Assembly (NCBI GenBank): GCA_964019425.1
Contig: OZ025787.1
Location: forward strand, 1,116,001 to 1,180,000
DNA from: Flectonema sp. DT1601
Lineage: Eukaryota; Euglenozoa; Diplonemea; Diplonemida; Diplonemidae
Length of the DNA: 64,000 bases
Reading direction: 5' to 3'
Shown in pieces: positions 34,275-45,739 of this stretch (within the stretch, counting starts at the first letter, position 1; every line of letters begins with the position of its first letter). A program made the position numbers and the translations under genes. The notes beneath the pieces were generated by a model. It had not been told where the DNA came from. It worked only from the letters and a program-made list of their open reading frames with translations, and searched no databases.

Positions 34275-37200
34275 TTACAAGGGGGTGGAGTCACCGTGAA
34301 CGTCATCAGCAGAACATCTCCTTCGATTGTAACGATATCTTGATGGAGGGGTTCGTTTTTTCAGAGTTGAACGCTCAGACTTTCTCGGCGGAGTTTCATT
34401 TTCCTCATGTTCTTCTGTGTCTGGCGGACTCAAACCTTCTGCCCATGAAGCTAATTGGAACTTCAGGGCCGCAATTTGAGACCGTGCCAAGGCGAGTTGA
34501 GCATTTAAATCGCTCGCCAGTCCCGTTAACATCATGGATTGCTCAAGCTGCTCTGCGTGAGTTGTACACCGTTGGTGATTCAGCTCCGAGAGGCGAAGTT
34601 GGGCATCCAGAAGTTGTTCTGAGAGCTCTGCCGCTTTCTCGTTTGTTTCGAGAGAGTCATCTACTGCTCGACAGTAGTTCTCGAGTAAGTCAATCCTACC
34701 CTCGGACCATTGTCTCGCAATAGGTGTATTCTCTTTAACGGAGATAACGTGACTCTCTTGTCGTAAAATCTTGGTCGGCGTGCGGTCGAGAGCTTCACTC
34801 TGCGGCATTGTCGGAGGAATTGAGGCTAGAGGACAAAGAGGGGTGATATAATTAAGGGTAGGGATAAGGGGTTTAATAAGAGGAGTAAAAAGACTACTCG
34901 TAGTTGTAAAGAGCGAGAGGTAGTTCTTTGCTATCTTCATCATAGCAACAGATTCATACAGAACGGGGGTTCGGGGGGAAACTTGTTGACTAAAGTGGGT
35001 CATACGGGGACGCGCGGCACGCAAACTCTCGACCTCCTGTTGAGTATAGAAAAGTCTTATTTTACTTTCTCTTTCCTCATTACATTTGGTCTCCAATTCG
35101 TTCGACAGAAGAACAAACCTTTGATGGTAATTAAAGAGCGCCATTTCCGATAGGTCTGCTCTCTGAGTCAGATTTGCGAGCTCACGTTTCCTGTAATCTT
35201 CCACTAAGTCATATTGTCGAACTAGTGCAGAAAGAGAAGTCTTCGATTCATCGCGTTCTGCTGTTAACCGTTGAATTACTCCTTCCAGAAGTTCATATTC
35301 TTTTCTATCTTTTTCAATAATTAAAACAGGGGGCGCAGGAGGAAGTGAGGATGGATCCTGGTTGGTAGCTTTGATCTCAACAGGTAATCCATTTAGTAAC
35401 TGCTTGTCTTTCTCGAGGGAGGCTGACATCGCATTAAAGTAAAATAAAAATAGAACATAAAAAATTCGTTCTTTCATTTGCTCTAATTCGTTTTCTAAAA
35501 TCTGGCATTTCAAGGAAAGTTTCAGCCTTAATTTTCCTTCTTTTTTTTTGTACAAGGGGGTTTGAGAACCCATGTCAGATTGAGTTCTTATCACTATAGC
35601 GAAATCAGCAGGAAGTGTTTGCGATCCCGTTGACATGAGTTCAGGTGGGGGAGTCTGGAAAGAGATGGAAGAAATAGAAGAGAATGACAAGGAGAGTCCA
35701 GTGAGCTCATCCTCATCTAACAAAACAGAAGGGGCCGGGGAGGAAGAACCATTGGCAATAAGTAGAATAGAAAGAGCCGATGCGTAACAAGTTTGCCAGA
35801 TAAAACATTTCTCAAGCCACGATCTTTCAATGGTGAGCTTTTCGATCGTTTTCAGTTTTGTTACTTTGTGGATTTTGACTTCTTCCACAGGGAAGATTTC
35901 TTTACCATCTTTTATAAAACTTGCAGTGGCAGGTTCTTCTTTAATGCTGCGCATTAGTGGTCTTGAATGCCACGTGGGGAGGTTCCTCGTCTGGAACAGA
36001 ACATATGAGCACTGTCTGGCGATTCTGGTGCATTCACAAAATAAAGCTTTTGTTGGTGCTAAAGGTGAACCGATGTGACGTGTCCAGATGTTCAGCTGGT
36101 CCATGCAGATGTTTCCTCGTACGCCAACTTCAATAGTAAAAATGTTACAGTCGAAGCCATTAGCGATGATCGAGTCTCTTAGCTTTAGGTATTTCTTTTC
36201 CTTTAAGACATGAGAGGTTTCGAAACGATCTTCATTTGGACACGTCAGCTCCAGAATCAGTGCTCTTTTCGCAAAAAAAGAATAAATAAAAATGTCTGGT
36301 CTTAGAGAGGACGAGACATGGCACACTTCAAGAGGAACAATTAGGCGGTTATCACCGACATCGTCGAGGATGACCCAATCATTCGCTAGTGAAAGTTCGC
36401 CTGTCTCTTTAGAAATTCTTTCTAGGGGTTTATTTTCCCCTGTTTTTAAAAAAGTTTGAGAGGGAGGCGGGAGGTTTTCTTTTCTTTTGTTGGCTTTTAT
36501 TATCAACTCTTCCAAGAAGATAACAATGCGTTTTAGAACGCTGTCGTGACGCCACGTGAACCTCCCTTGTGTTAAAGAGACAGGACAGCCTGTTAAGACA
36601 TGCCTGAGGGTAGGATTCACTTTGCCACACAAAACACAATTTTGGTCCACATTGGTGATGTTCCACCTCTTTAAATTATCTTGTGAGGGGAGGGTGTTTG
36701 TAACCGCTTTCAGTTGAAATGAGATATAGGCAGGATTTCCCTCCCTAAGTACCTTATTCCAGGTGAAATCGTTTATCATACATTTAGACCACTCCTTCCA
36801 CTGACCTTGGACTTGTAATTTATTCAAAGAGTTCAGTAGTTCATCTGTGGCTTCCACTTCAAAACGCTTAAGGAGATCGGGGCGAGTAGTACGTAGATCG
36901 CGCAATCGGTGACCAAGACCAGCTGATTGCTTCGCAAGAGAACGGTAAGAAAAAAACTTAATAAGGCGCTCCCACTCAGCAGAAGCTGAAAACTTTTTCG
37001 ACCAGTTGGACGATTTCTCCATAATAACATTGTAGACACCGTGCATGTCAGAGTCCTGTGAGGATCTGAGGATGTCTAGTTTAATTGATTGCGCTTGTTT
37101 ATATAGCGTCACAACTCTTTTGTGTCTGAGACCAACAGTGTTCTTTGAACCGGTAAAAAGGATGACTGTGTTCGCAGAGCGGACAAATCCCCACCATTTC

Positions 37201-39401
37201 TTCAAAAAAGGTTTAATAATTTTGTCCATTTTTTTGGCAAAAGGGAGAGATAAGTCATGGATCATTAAACTCCATGTTAACCTTGACAATAACAAGTGTT
37301 GGACAGACCAAGCCTTCTGAGACCCATATAGTGGCATGGCGTCGACTTTTTTTAAAAAATTCCTGGTAAAAGTGGTCAGGCGCTCTCGCAATTTCTGTTC
37401 TTTGGCGTTCGGCTCAAACCAACGCCCGAGGTATTTGAACTCTCCAGCTTCCTGGAGATTCGTAATCGGAACATTGTTAATCTTCAGGTCCGGGTTAGCT
37501 GGTTTCCCTTGTACAAAGCTGTGGGCAATGCATTTCTGGGGTTTCGCTTTCATACCACGAGACCAGGAAAGAAACTGTTCGAGCGACTTGATTAGCAATT
37601 TTGCCCCCGCCTTTGATGACGTGGTAAGTTGTAAATCATCAGCAAAAGCTGCAACTAATAGTTGGAGGGATTTATTGTTAAACTCGTAGGCTTCCTGTTG
37701 ATGAACTGCTAAGGAAAAGAGCAGTAGTTGGAATACCAAATTAAAAAGGGTTGGGGAGGAAACGCAGCCTTGAAAGACACCAACTTCAAAAGGGATAGTG
37801 GGCGTCAGGCCTTCTCCAACTCTGATTTGGACGCGCATGGAGGAATAATACCTTTTATAGAAACCGATTATTCTTTCGTGAATTCCGAAATATTTTAAAG
37901 CAAAGAAAATTAATTGATGTTTGACTGAGCCGAAAGCATCTGCCAAATCCACCCAGACAATTGTTAGGTTTTTCCGGAGAGCTTTCACTTCTTTAAAAAT
38001 CTCTGAGGTGATCGTGGCATGTTCGATACATCCAGAGACACCTTTCCTAAAGCCTTTTTGAAAATTAAATTTAGAAAGAGTGTGGTTTGCGACGGCTTCC
38101 TGAATAACCGTATTAAAAATTTTCCCGTCGCAGTTGCCCACAGCTATCGGTCTCGTTTTCGAGATGTCTTTCCCATCGGAGTTGGGCTTTGGGAGCATTG
38201 TTACAAATGCTAAGCCCCAACTATCCGGATAGGCCTTGAGTTCGAAAATTCTCTTTAATACCTTGTAAAGTGCTTCCATAAAAGTTGGGACCTTTTTCCA
38301 TACAACATAAGGTATGCAATTGGGACCAGGGGCACATTTGTTTTTTTTCTTTGATAAGAGAATACCAAACTGTTCGAAGCTCGGGAACTGGATATCATCC
38401 ATTGTCTTGTAGTCAGACTTAGGTAAAAAAGAGGGATGGGTGAAATCAGTTTTTTTTTTTTCATTGTCACAATAGTTGTTTTTAAAATGTTCAATTATTT
38501 TTTCCTCTGGAATATCAAGGGAGGGGGGTTGAGGATCTTCTTTTTGGAGTTCTTCTTTTATGGCAGTAAACGGATTTTGACGAAATTTATCTTGTAATTT
38601 TTTGAATAAATTTTTCTTTTCTAAATTCCGATACATTCGGAAAATCCTTTTCATTCTCGTTCTTGCCTCTTTCCATTTGACAGCGTTCTCTATAGAAGGC
38701 CCAGATTTGCGGAGCTCCTGTCTTAGCTGTTTCATTTCCAGACGACATTCAAGTTTTTCTTGGTCGAGGATGACCTCTTCCCTTGATTTCTGTTTGCGGG
38801 GTAAATTCCGCTTTGTTTCTTCAAAGAAACCGCTACATATTTGATAAACCGTTTTGAGTAGTTTATCAAGTTGGTCGGCAGGTTTTGAAGAATTTTCTGT
38901 TTCGACGGTGAAAGTTTGAAGTTTTTCTGCAGCAGAAACGTCGATGTCCTTCCATTCAGTTCCAAAAGATCGGAATTTGAGACGAGACGGGTGTAACGGG
39001 GTAAAAGTGGGTGTTGTAGAGTTATAAGGAACGAAAGCTGTTTGTGAAGTTTTAAAATCTACAGATTCTCCTACAAAGGGAGGTTCCAGGTCTGAATTAT
39101 TCCCTGTGAGGGGAGACAGAGGTGTACCTTTACATGTACCGTTAACACAGTGTTTCGCTCTCGTAGCGATACTTTTGAAAAGCTTACCACATTCTGGACA
39201 AGGTAAGTGGTAACAATCTTTAACTTGGGAGTGGGTAGATGGGGGAAAACGTGACTTATAGTCCTTAAATTCCTTACTAAACTTACAGTTACGTCTAAAA
39301 TGCGCAACTGGACCTTTGAGGTATGTCTCAAAACATAAAGGACATTTGGCTACTAAAGTTTTATCCCCATCCAGAGCCGATCTCGAAATAGCCTCTTGCA
39401 A
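34275..39401 (-). CDS. LINE-B polyprotein: zinc fingers, RT, RLE endonuclease, coiled-coil tail
   Basis: One 1708-residue ORF. Two C2H2-like fingers lie near the N-terminus (CPLCFETY...H...C, ~19-39; CPECGKLF...H..C, ~67-86). The RT follows: KTRPIAVGNCDGKI, motif A VDLADAFGS (~484), motif B QGCVSSPTLFN, and catalytic FADDLQL (~588). A CCHC knuckle NCVLCGKVNPTLRHVLTGCP is at ~920. The RLE core has RPDIFIY (~1034) and ALILELTCPNED (~1047) plus KEKKYLKL. This is the R2/NeSL-like architecture: the nuclease nicks DNA and the RT primes on it. The last ~385 residues are an unusual coiled-coil-rich tail (QRLTAERDESKTSLSALVRQ, then leucine-heptad stretches near the end) and a basic terminus. No stops or shifts are seen. 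Confidence 0.92.
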   Translation of the reverse strand: MQEAISRSALDGDKTLVAKCPLCFETYLKGPVAHFRRNCKFSKEFKDYKSRFPPSTHSQVKDCYHLPCPECGKLFKSIATRAKHCVNGTCKGTPLSPLTGNNSDLEPPFVGESVDFKTSQTAFVPYNSTTPTFTPLHPSRLKFRSFGTEWKDIDVSAAEKLQTFTVETENSSKPADQLDKLLKTVYQICSGFFEETKRNLPRKQKSREEVILDQEKLECRLEMKQLRQELRKSGPSIENAVKWKEARTRMKRIFRMYRNLEKKNLFKKLQDKFRQNPFTAIKEELQKEDPQPPSLDIPEEKIIEHFKNNYCDNEKKKTDFTHPSFLPKSDYKTMDDIQFPSFEQFGILLSKKKNKCAPGPNCIPYVVWKKVPTFMEALYKVLKRIFELKAYPDSWGLAFVTMLPKPNSDGKDISKTRPIAVGNCDGKIFNTVIQEAVANHTLSKFNFQKGFRKGVSGCIEHATITSEIFKEVKALRKNLTIVWVDLADAFGSVKHQLIFFALKYFGIHERIIGFYKRYYSSMRVQIRVGEGLTPTIPFEVGVFQGCVSSPTLFNLVFQLLLFSLAVHQQEAYEFNNKSLQLLVAAFADDLQLTTSSKAGAKLLIKSLEQFLSWSRGMKAKPQKCIAHSFVQGKPANPDLKINNVPITNLQEAGEFKYLGRWFEPNAKEQKLRERLTTFTRNFLKKVDAMPLYGSQKAWSVQHLLLSRLTWSLMIHDLSLPFAKKMDKIIKPFLKKWWGFVRSANTVILFTGSKNTVGLRHKRVVTLYKQAQSIKLDILRSSQDSDMHGVYNVIMEKSSNWSKKFSASAEWERLIKFFSYRSLAKQSAGLGHRLRDLRTTRPDLLKRFEVEATDELLNSLNKLQVQGQWKEWSKCMINDFTWNKVLREGNPAYISFQLKAVTNTLPSQDNLKRWNITNVDQNCVLCGKVNPTLRHVLTGCPVSLTQGRFTWRHDSVLKRIVIFLEELIIKANKRKENLPPPSQTFLKTGENKPLERISKETGELSLANDWVILDDVGDNRLIVPLEVCHVSSSLRPDIFIYSFFAKRALILELTCPNEDRFETSHVLKEKKYLKLRDSIIANGFDCNIFTIEVGVRGNICMDQLNIWTRHIGSPLAPTKALFCECTRIARQCSYVLFQTRNLPTWHSRPLMRSIKEEPATASFIKDGKEIFPVEEVKIHKVTKLKTIEKLTIERSWLEKCFIWQTCYASALSILLIANGSSSPAPSVLLDEDELTGLSLSFSSISSISFQTPPPELMSTGSQTLPADFAIVIRTQSDMGSQTPLYKKKEGKLRLKLSLKCQILENELEQMKERIFYVLFLFYFNAMSASLEKDKQLLNGLPVEIKATNQDPSSLPPAPPVLIIEKDRKEYELLEGVIQRLTAERDESKTSLSALVRQYDLVEDYRKRELANLTQRADLSEMALFNYHQRFVLLSNELETKCNEERESKIRLFYTQQEVESLRAARPRMTHFSQQVSPRTPVLYESVAMMKIAKNYLSLFTTTSSLFTPLIKPLIPTLNYITPLCPLASIPPTMPQSEALDRTPTKILRQESHVISVKENTPIARQWSEGRIDLLENYCRAVDDSLETNEKAAELSEQLLDAQLRLSELNHQRCTTHAEQLEQSMMLTGLASDLNAQLALARSQIAALKFQLASWAEGLSPPDTEEHEENETPPRKSERSTLKKRTPPSRYRYNRRRCSADDVHGDSTPL

Positions 39402-40238
39402 AGCCTCGGGGGCTGGGTTGGCTGAGAGATGGTTGCCAGTATCTTTATGACACCGCCGGCCCGGTGTTTCTTTTTTTTTTTGTTGTGAAGTAGCAATAAT
39501 AAAAAAAAAAAAAAATAGAAAAGAGAATGGCTCAGAAACAATATCGATGAGTTAAGATCTTTTTTTTTAAACTATTCCTTTTTTTTTAATTTCGGGCAGC
39601 TAACCCTAGAGTTTTTTTTGGTAAATACTGTTTAAAGGAAAACGAGCTACGCTCTAAAACAGAAAAATCGGAGTAACTACTTGTTTATAATATATATTTT
39701 GATAAATAATGTGGTTGGCAAATGAATGCCGAAGAGGCAACTTGAGAAAAGCAATTGGATGAGAAGAAACATTGGGTCTTATAAAGCAAAGTAGATAGAG
39801 GGGCCTAAAAAGACCGCAGAGTGGATAGCTCCACAAAAGGCTGAATTTCGATAAGTGGGAAGTAACGGACTGGGAGCTTTTGGCTCCTGCCCTATTCCCG
39901 ACGTAAACTTTCTTTTTATTTTTTTTTTTTTTTTAACAGGCCCAAAGGGCGACAATGATGGTTGCTGACCAAGGAATAATATTCAAATGAATTTTCGTTT
40001 CAAAGAAACGAACAGAATTAAGAGAGAGGTAGAGAAAAAAAAAAAAAAAAAAAAAAAGAAAGAATAGAAAAAAAATATGAAGAGGAAATAATCAAACATG
40101 AAAAAAAAAAAAAAAAATAAAATATAAATAAAAAACGTTGTATGAAAAAGGAAAAAAAGAAAAAAAAAAGACCAGAAAAGGAAAGAGAAAATGAAAAGGT
40201 ATAATATTATTGTGGGGATATGAGGATAGCAGGGAGAT

Positions 40239-40259
<21 letters not shown>

Positions 40260-40276
<17 letters not shown>

Positions 40277-40529
40277 TTATTATTTAAAAAAAGGAAACAA
40301 TCAGTTTAGCGTCTCGATCAGGACGGAAAATAGAAATTAATCGACATAGTCGATCGATAGAAAAAAAACAATGATAACATTGTTTATTCCTTTTTTTTTT
40401 TTTTTTTTTTATTCTTTTTATTTATTTTTAAAGAAAAAACAATCAGTTTAGCGTCCTGACCAGGACGGAAAATTGAAAGTGATCCACATAGTCGATCGAT
40501 AGAAAAAAGACAATGATAACATTGTTTAT

Positions 40530-40562
<33 letters not shown>

Positions 40563-40954
40563 CTTTTAATTATTTTAAAGAAAAAACAATCAGTTTAGCG
40601 TCTTGACCAGGACGGAAAATAGAAAGTGATCGACATAGTCGATCGATAAAAAACAATGATAACATTGTTTATTCCTTTTTTTTTTCTTTTTTTTTTATTC
40701 TTTTTATTTATTTTTAAAGAAAAAACAATCAGTTTAGCGTCCTGACCAGGACGGAAAATAGAAAGTAATCGACATAGTCGATCGATAAAAAAAAAACAAT
40801 GATAACATTGTTTATTCCTTTTTTTTTTCTTTTTTTTTATTCTTTTTATTTATTTTTAAAGAAAAAACAATCAGTTTAGCGTCCTGACCAGGACGGAAAA
40901 TTGAAAGTGATCGACATAGTCGATCGATAAAAAAACAATGATAACATTGTTTAT

Positions 40955-40985
<31 letters not shown>

Positions 40986-41759
40986 CCTTTTAATTATTTT
41001 TTAAAGAAAAAACAATCAGTTTAGCGTCTTGACCAGGACGGAAAATAGAAAGTGATCGACATAGTCGATCGATAAAAAACAATGATAACATTGTTTATTC
41101 TTTTTTTTTTTTTTTTTTTTTTTTAATCCTTTTTATTATTTTAAAGAAAAAACAATCAGTTTAGCGTCTTGACCAGGACGGAAAATAGAAAGTGATCGAC
41201 ATAGTCGATCGATAAAAAAACAATGATAACATTGTTTATTCTTTTTTTTTTTTTTTTTTTAAATTCTTTTTATTTATTTTTAAAGAAAAAAAACGGAAAA
41301 TAAAAATTAGTCGACAAAGTCGAACGATAAAAAAAAACAATGATAACATTGTTTATTCTTTTTTTTTTTGTTTTTTTTTATATTCTTTTTTATTAATTTT
41401 GAAAAAAAAACAATCAGTTTAGCGTCTTGACCAGGACGGAAAATAGAAAGTAATCGACATAGTCGATCGATAAAAAAAACAATGATAACATTGTTTACTC
41501 TTTTTTTTTTTTTTTTTTAAATTCTTTTTATTTTAAAAAGAAAAAAAACGGAAAATAGAAATTAGTCAACAAAGTCGAACGATAAAAAAAAAAACAATGA
41601 TAACATTGTTTATTCTTTTTTTTTTATTTTTTTTTTTATATTCTTTTTTATTAATTTTGAAAAAAAAAACAATCAGTTTAGCGTCTTGACCAGGACGGAA
41701 AATAGAAAGTGATCGACATAGTCGATCGATAAAAAAAAAACAATGATAACATTGTTTAT

Positions 41760-41796
<37 letters not shown>

Positions 41797-42860
41797 CTTT
41801 TTTTTTTTTTAAAGAAAAAACAATCAGTTTAGCGTCTTGACCAGGACGGAAAATAGAAAGTAATCGACATAGTCGATCGATAAAAAAAACAATGATAACA
41901 TTGTTTATTCTTTTTTTTTTTTTTTTTAAATCTTTTTATTTATTTTTTAAAAAGAAAAAAAAAAAACGGAAAATAGAAATTAGTCAACAACGTCGAACGA
42001 TAAAAAAAAAAACAATGATAACATTGTTTATTCTTTTTTTTTTTATTTTTTTTTGTATTCTTTTTTATTAATTTTGAAAAAAAAACAATCAGTTTTGCGT
42101 CTTGACCAGGACGGAAAATAGAAAGTGATCGACATAGTCGATCGATAAAAAAACAATGATAACATTGTTTATTCTTTTTTTTTTTTTTTTTTTTTTTAAA
42201 TCCTTTTTATTATTTTTAAAGAAAAAACAATCAGTTTAGCGTCTTGACCAGGACGAAAAATAGAAAGTGATCGACATAGTCGATCGATAAAAAAACAATG
42301 ATAACATTGTTTATTCTTTTTTTTTTTTTTCTTCTTTTTTTTAAATCCTTCTTTTTATTTTTTAAAGAAAAAACAATCAGTTTAGCGTCTTGACCAGGAC
42401 GGAAAATAGAAAGTAATCGACATAGTCGATCGATAAAATAAAAACAATGATAACATTGTTTATTCCTTTTTTTTTTTTTTTTATTCTTTTTATTTATTTT
42501 TAAAGAAAAAAACGGAAAATAGAAAGTAATCGACATAGTCGATCGATAAAAAAACAATGATAACATTGTTTATTCTTTTTTTTTTTTTTTTTTTTTTAAA
42601 TTCTTTTTATTTATTTTTTAAGAAAAAAACGGAGAATAGAAATTAGTCGACAAAGTCGAACGATAAAAAAACAATGATAACATTGTTTATTCTTTTTTTT
42701 ATTTTTTTTTTTATATTCTTTTTTATTAATTTTGAAAAAAAAAAAAAAACAATCAGTTTAGCGTCTTGACCAGGACGGAAAATAGAAAGTAATCGACATA
42801 GTCGATCGATAAAAATACAATGATAACATTGTTTAATCTTTTATAATTTTTTATTTTTTT
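40260..42860 (-). repeat. hairpin satellite in truncated LINE-B copy
   Basis: Same array as 29900-32515 at an offset of ~10355 bases, unit for unit. Only homopolymer-length differences were noticed. Confidence 0.92.
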
Positions 42861-43081
42861 TTTTGTTTTAAAAAAAAAAAAAAAAAACAAGCGGAATTGA
42901 TCATAATGGGTGGTAGGGGTTGTTATAACTTCGTTTGAAAATTCTTCTTTTTTGATTTCTTTTTTTTTTTCTTTTTACAGGAGTTAAGATCACTTTCAGG
43001 AGACAACACATTAACAAGAGCAGCAAGCAGAGTTGACACTATCAATTCAAATTTGAAATACCGGGAATTAATTTACAAGGA

Positions 43082-43183
43082 GGTATCTCAAGTGACTTGG
43101 TATCTCTAGCGTGTCGGTATCTCTGGAGTGCTGGTATCTCGTATGTGCGTTGGTATCTCATGAGTGATGGTATCTCTTGTGCA
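43082..43183 (+). repeat. six copies of GGTATCTC (second array)
   Basis: Copy of the 17-19 bp spaced GGTATCTC array at 32731-32832, with the same spacer sequences. Confidence 0.8.
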
Positions 43184-44626
43184 TTAGAGAAACGAAAAAG
43201 AATGTCATGACCATGACGGAAGAATTGAGGAATTGAGTTAACATGTTCAATTTAACTTATTTAAACTTTTTTTTTTTTTTTAACAGACCGTAACTATTTG
43301 AAAATAAAATGTAGATGGGAAACAGTGAAAAGTAAAATGGATGATAAAATTAAATGAGAAATATGACATAACAGACCAGATAGAGAGTATTAAAAGGAAA
43401 TTGAAAAGGAAAAGAGAAACTAGGTTAACACTTATTTAAAATTAAGACCGGTTAGTCAGTTTAAGGTCTTGACTAGGACCAACAAAAAAGAAAGAAAAAA
43501 AAATTTAACGATCAAGCTGAGCTGATCTTGTTTTTATTACAAATAGGGGAGCGGGAGGGATGGAAGGAATAGAGGAAAAAAAAAAGAAAAGGTTGATCAA
43601 TTGGATCTGATCGTCGAGAAGAGGAAATTTTTTTAAAGGTTGATCGGTATAGCCGATCGTTGAGAAAAATAAACAGATATAAATACAATCAGTTTAAATT
43701 AAAAAAAGAAAAAAAGATTAACGATCAAGCTGAGCTGATCTTGTTTTTATTACAAATAGGGGAGCGGGAGGGATGGAAGGAATAGAGGAAAAAAAAAGAA
43801 AAGGTTGATCAATTGGATCTGATCGTCGAGAAGAAGAAATTATTTTAAAGGTTGATCGGTATAGCCGATCGTCGAGAAAAATAAACAGATATAAATACAA
43901 TCAGTTTAAATTAAAAAAAGAAAAAAAGATTAACGATCAAGCTGAGCTGATCTTGTTTTTATTTAAAATTAGGGGAGCGGGAGGGATGGAAGGAATAAAG
44001 GAAAAAAAAAAAAAAAAAAAGGTCGATCAATTGGATCTGATCGTCGAGAAGAAGAAAACAATTATTTATAAAAAAAAAATGGTCGGTATAGCCGATCGTT
44101 GAGAAAAGAACAGATATAAATACAATCGGTTTTGGTGATCGACGAGTGGAGCGATCACTTGACAAGAAGGAAAAAGAAAGGACCGATTAATTGGGGCTTT
44201 GATTGTATTCCCAAGGCATGTTTTTTTTTTTTTTTTTTTTATTATTCATTTACATTATTATTTTTTTTTTTTTTTTTTAAATTAATAATCACATTTTGTT
44301 CAAAAATATTTCATATTAGAGTAAAAGAAAAAGAAAAAAAGAAATAAGAGAAAAAAAAAAAAAAAAAAAACCATTGCTGGCCCCCTCACCACTCATAGAG
44401 GATGAGGAGGCCAGTAAGGCGTCACTCAAATCTATGCCAAGCCTTGGGAACTTGGATTGGGGTTTAGACCATTTATAATTAACAATTAACAATTAACCTG
44501 ATTAACGTTATGATCTGACGGACATAAACATATCGATAAAATAATACAAACAAAAACGAACAATAAATAATAAATAAGCTAAAAAACTAACTAAACAAAG
44601 TGATGTGAAAGTAAGGAAAAAGAGAA

Positions 44627-45713
44627 TTACAAGGGGGTGGAGTCACCGTGAACGTCATCAGCAGAACATCTCCTTCGATTGTAACGATATCTTGATGGAG
44701 GGGTTCGTTTTTTCAGAGTTGAACGCTCAGACTTTCTCGGCGGAGTTTCATTTTCCTCATGTTCTTCTGTGTCTGGCGGACTCAAACCTTCTGCCCATGA
44801 AGCTAATTGGAACTTCAGGGCCGCAATTTGAGACCGTGCCAAGGCGAGTTGAGCATTTAAATCGCTCGCCAGTCCCGTTAACATCATGGATTGCTCAAGC
44901 TGCTCTGCGTGAGTTGTACACCGTTGGTGATTCAGCTCCGAGAGGCGAAGTTGGGCATCCAGAAGTTGTTCTGAGAGCTCTGCCGCTTTCTCGTTTGTTT
45001 CGAGAGAGTCATCTACTGCTCGACAGTAGTTCTCGAGTAAGTCAATCCTACCCTCGGACCATTGTCTCGCAATAGGTGTATTCTCTTTAACGGAGATAAC
45101 GTGACTCTCTTGTCGTAAAATCTTGGTCGGCGTGCGGTCGAGAGCTTCACTCTGCGGCATTGTCGGAGGAATTGAGGCTAGAGGACAAAGAGGGGTGATA
45201 TAATTAAGGGTAGGGATAAGGGGTTTAATAAGAGGAGTAAAAAGACTACTCGTAGTTGTAAAGAGCGAGAGGTAGTTCTTTGCTATCTTCATCATAGCAA
45301 CAGATTCATACAGAACGGGGGTTCGGGGGGAAACTTGTTGACTAAAGTGGGTCATACGGGGACGCGCGGCACGCAAACTCTCGACCTCCTGTTGAGTATA
45401 GAAAAGTCTTATTTTACTTTCTCTTTCCTCATTACATTTGGTCTCCAATTCGTTCGACAGAAGAACAAACCTTTGATGGTAATTAAAGAGCGCCATTTCC
45501 GATAGGTCTGCTCTCTGAGTCAGATTTGCGAGCTCACGTTTCCTGTAATCTTCCACTAAGTCATATTGTCGAACTAGTGCAGAAAGAGAAGTCTTCGATT
45601 CATCGCGTTCTGCTGTTAACCGTTGAATTACTCCTTCCAGAAGTTCATATTCTTTTCTATCTTTTTCAATAATTAAAACAGGGGGCGCAGGAGGAAGTGA
45701 GGATGGATCCTGG
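44627..45713 (-). pseudogene. LINE-B coiled-coil tail fragment
   Basis: Encodes only the last ~361 residues of the LINE-B protein, from DPSSLPPAPPVLIIEKDRKE to the C-terminus. It is identical in the stretches compared with 34275-35361. The RT and nuclease parts are absent because of the 5' truncation. Confidence 0.88.
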
Positions 45714-45739
45714 AAGTCACCCAACTGAGTCCCTGTGTC

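Larger units (their letters stand above)
29489..39845 (-). mobile_element. LINE-B: apparently full-length RLE-type non-LTR retrotransposon
   Basis: Read on the minus strand: a ~445-bp 5' region (39845-39402), one uninterrupted 1708-codon ORF (39401-34275), and a very long 4.8-kb 3' region (34274-29489). The 3' region has three ~212-bp repeats, a 17-bp GGTATCTC array, ~18 hairpin-satellite units, purine/pyrimidine tracts and the terminal hairpin. The 3' terminus CTTATCGAAAT is shared by all other copies. A near-identical truncated copy abuts its 5' end. An intact ORF and close copies suggest recent activity. Confidence 0.85.
39846..45713 (-). mobile_element. 5'-truncated LINE-B copy, head-to-tail with the full copy
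   Basis: This repeats 29489-35361 in the same orientation. The total length differs by only 5 bases (5868 versus 5873), apparently in homopolymers. It ends 5' within the coiled-coil tail coding region (after DPSSLPPAPPVL reading upstream). It abuts the first base of the full-length LINE-B at 39845/39846. The remaining ORF piece is 44627-45713; the short upstream extension of that frame to 45763 is flanking sequence. Confidence 0.9.

Noticed and set aside
34253-34723. 156-codon plus-strand ORF (and its copy at 44605-45075)
   Set aside because: Antisense shadow of the LINE-B coiled-coil tail, with no recognisable domain.
29489-45713. Simple 5.87-kb segmental duplication
   Set aside because: The shared part begins exactly at the LINE-B 3' terminus and ends inside its ORF, so a 5'-truncated element copy explains it without a separate duplication.
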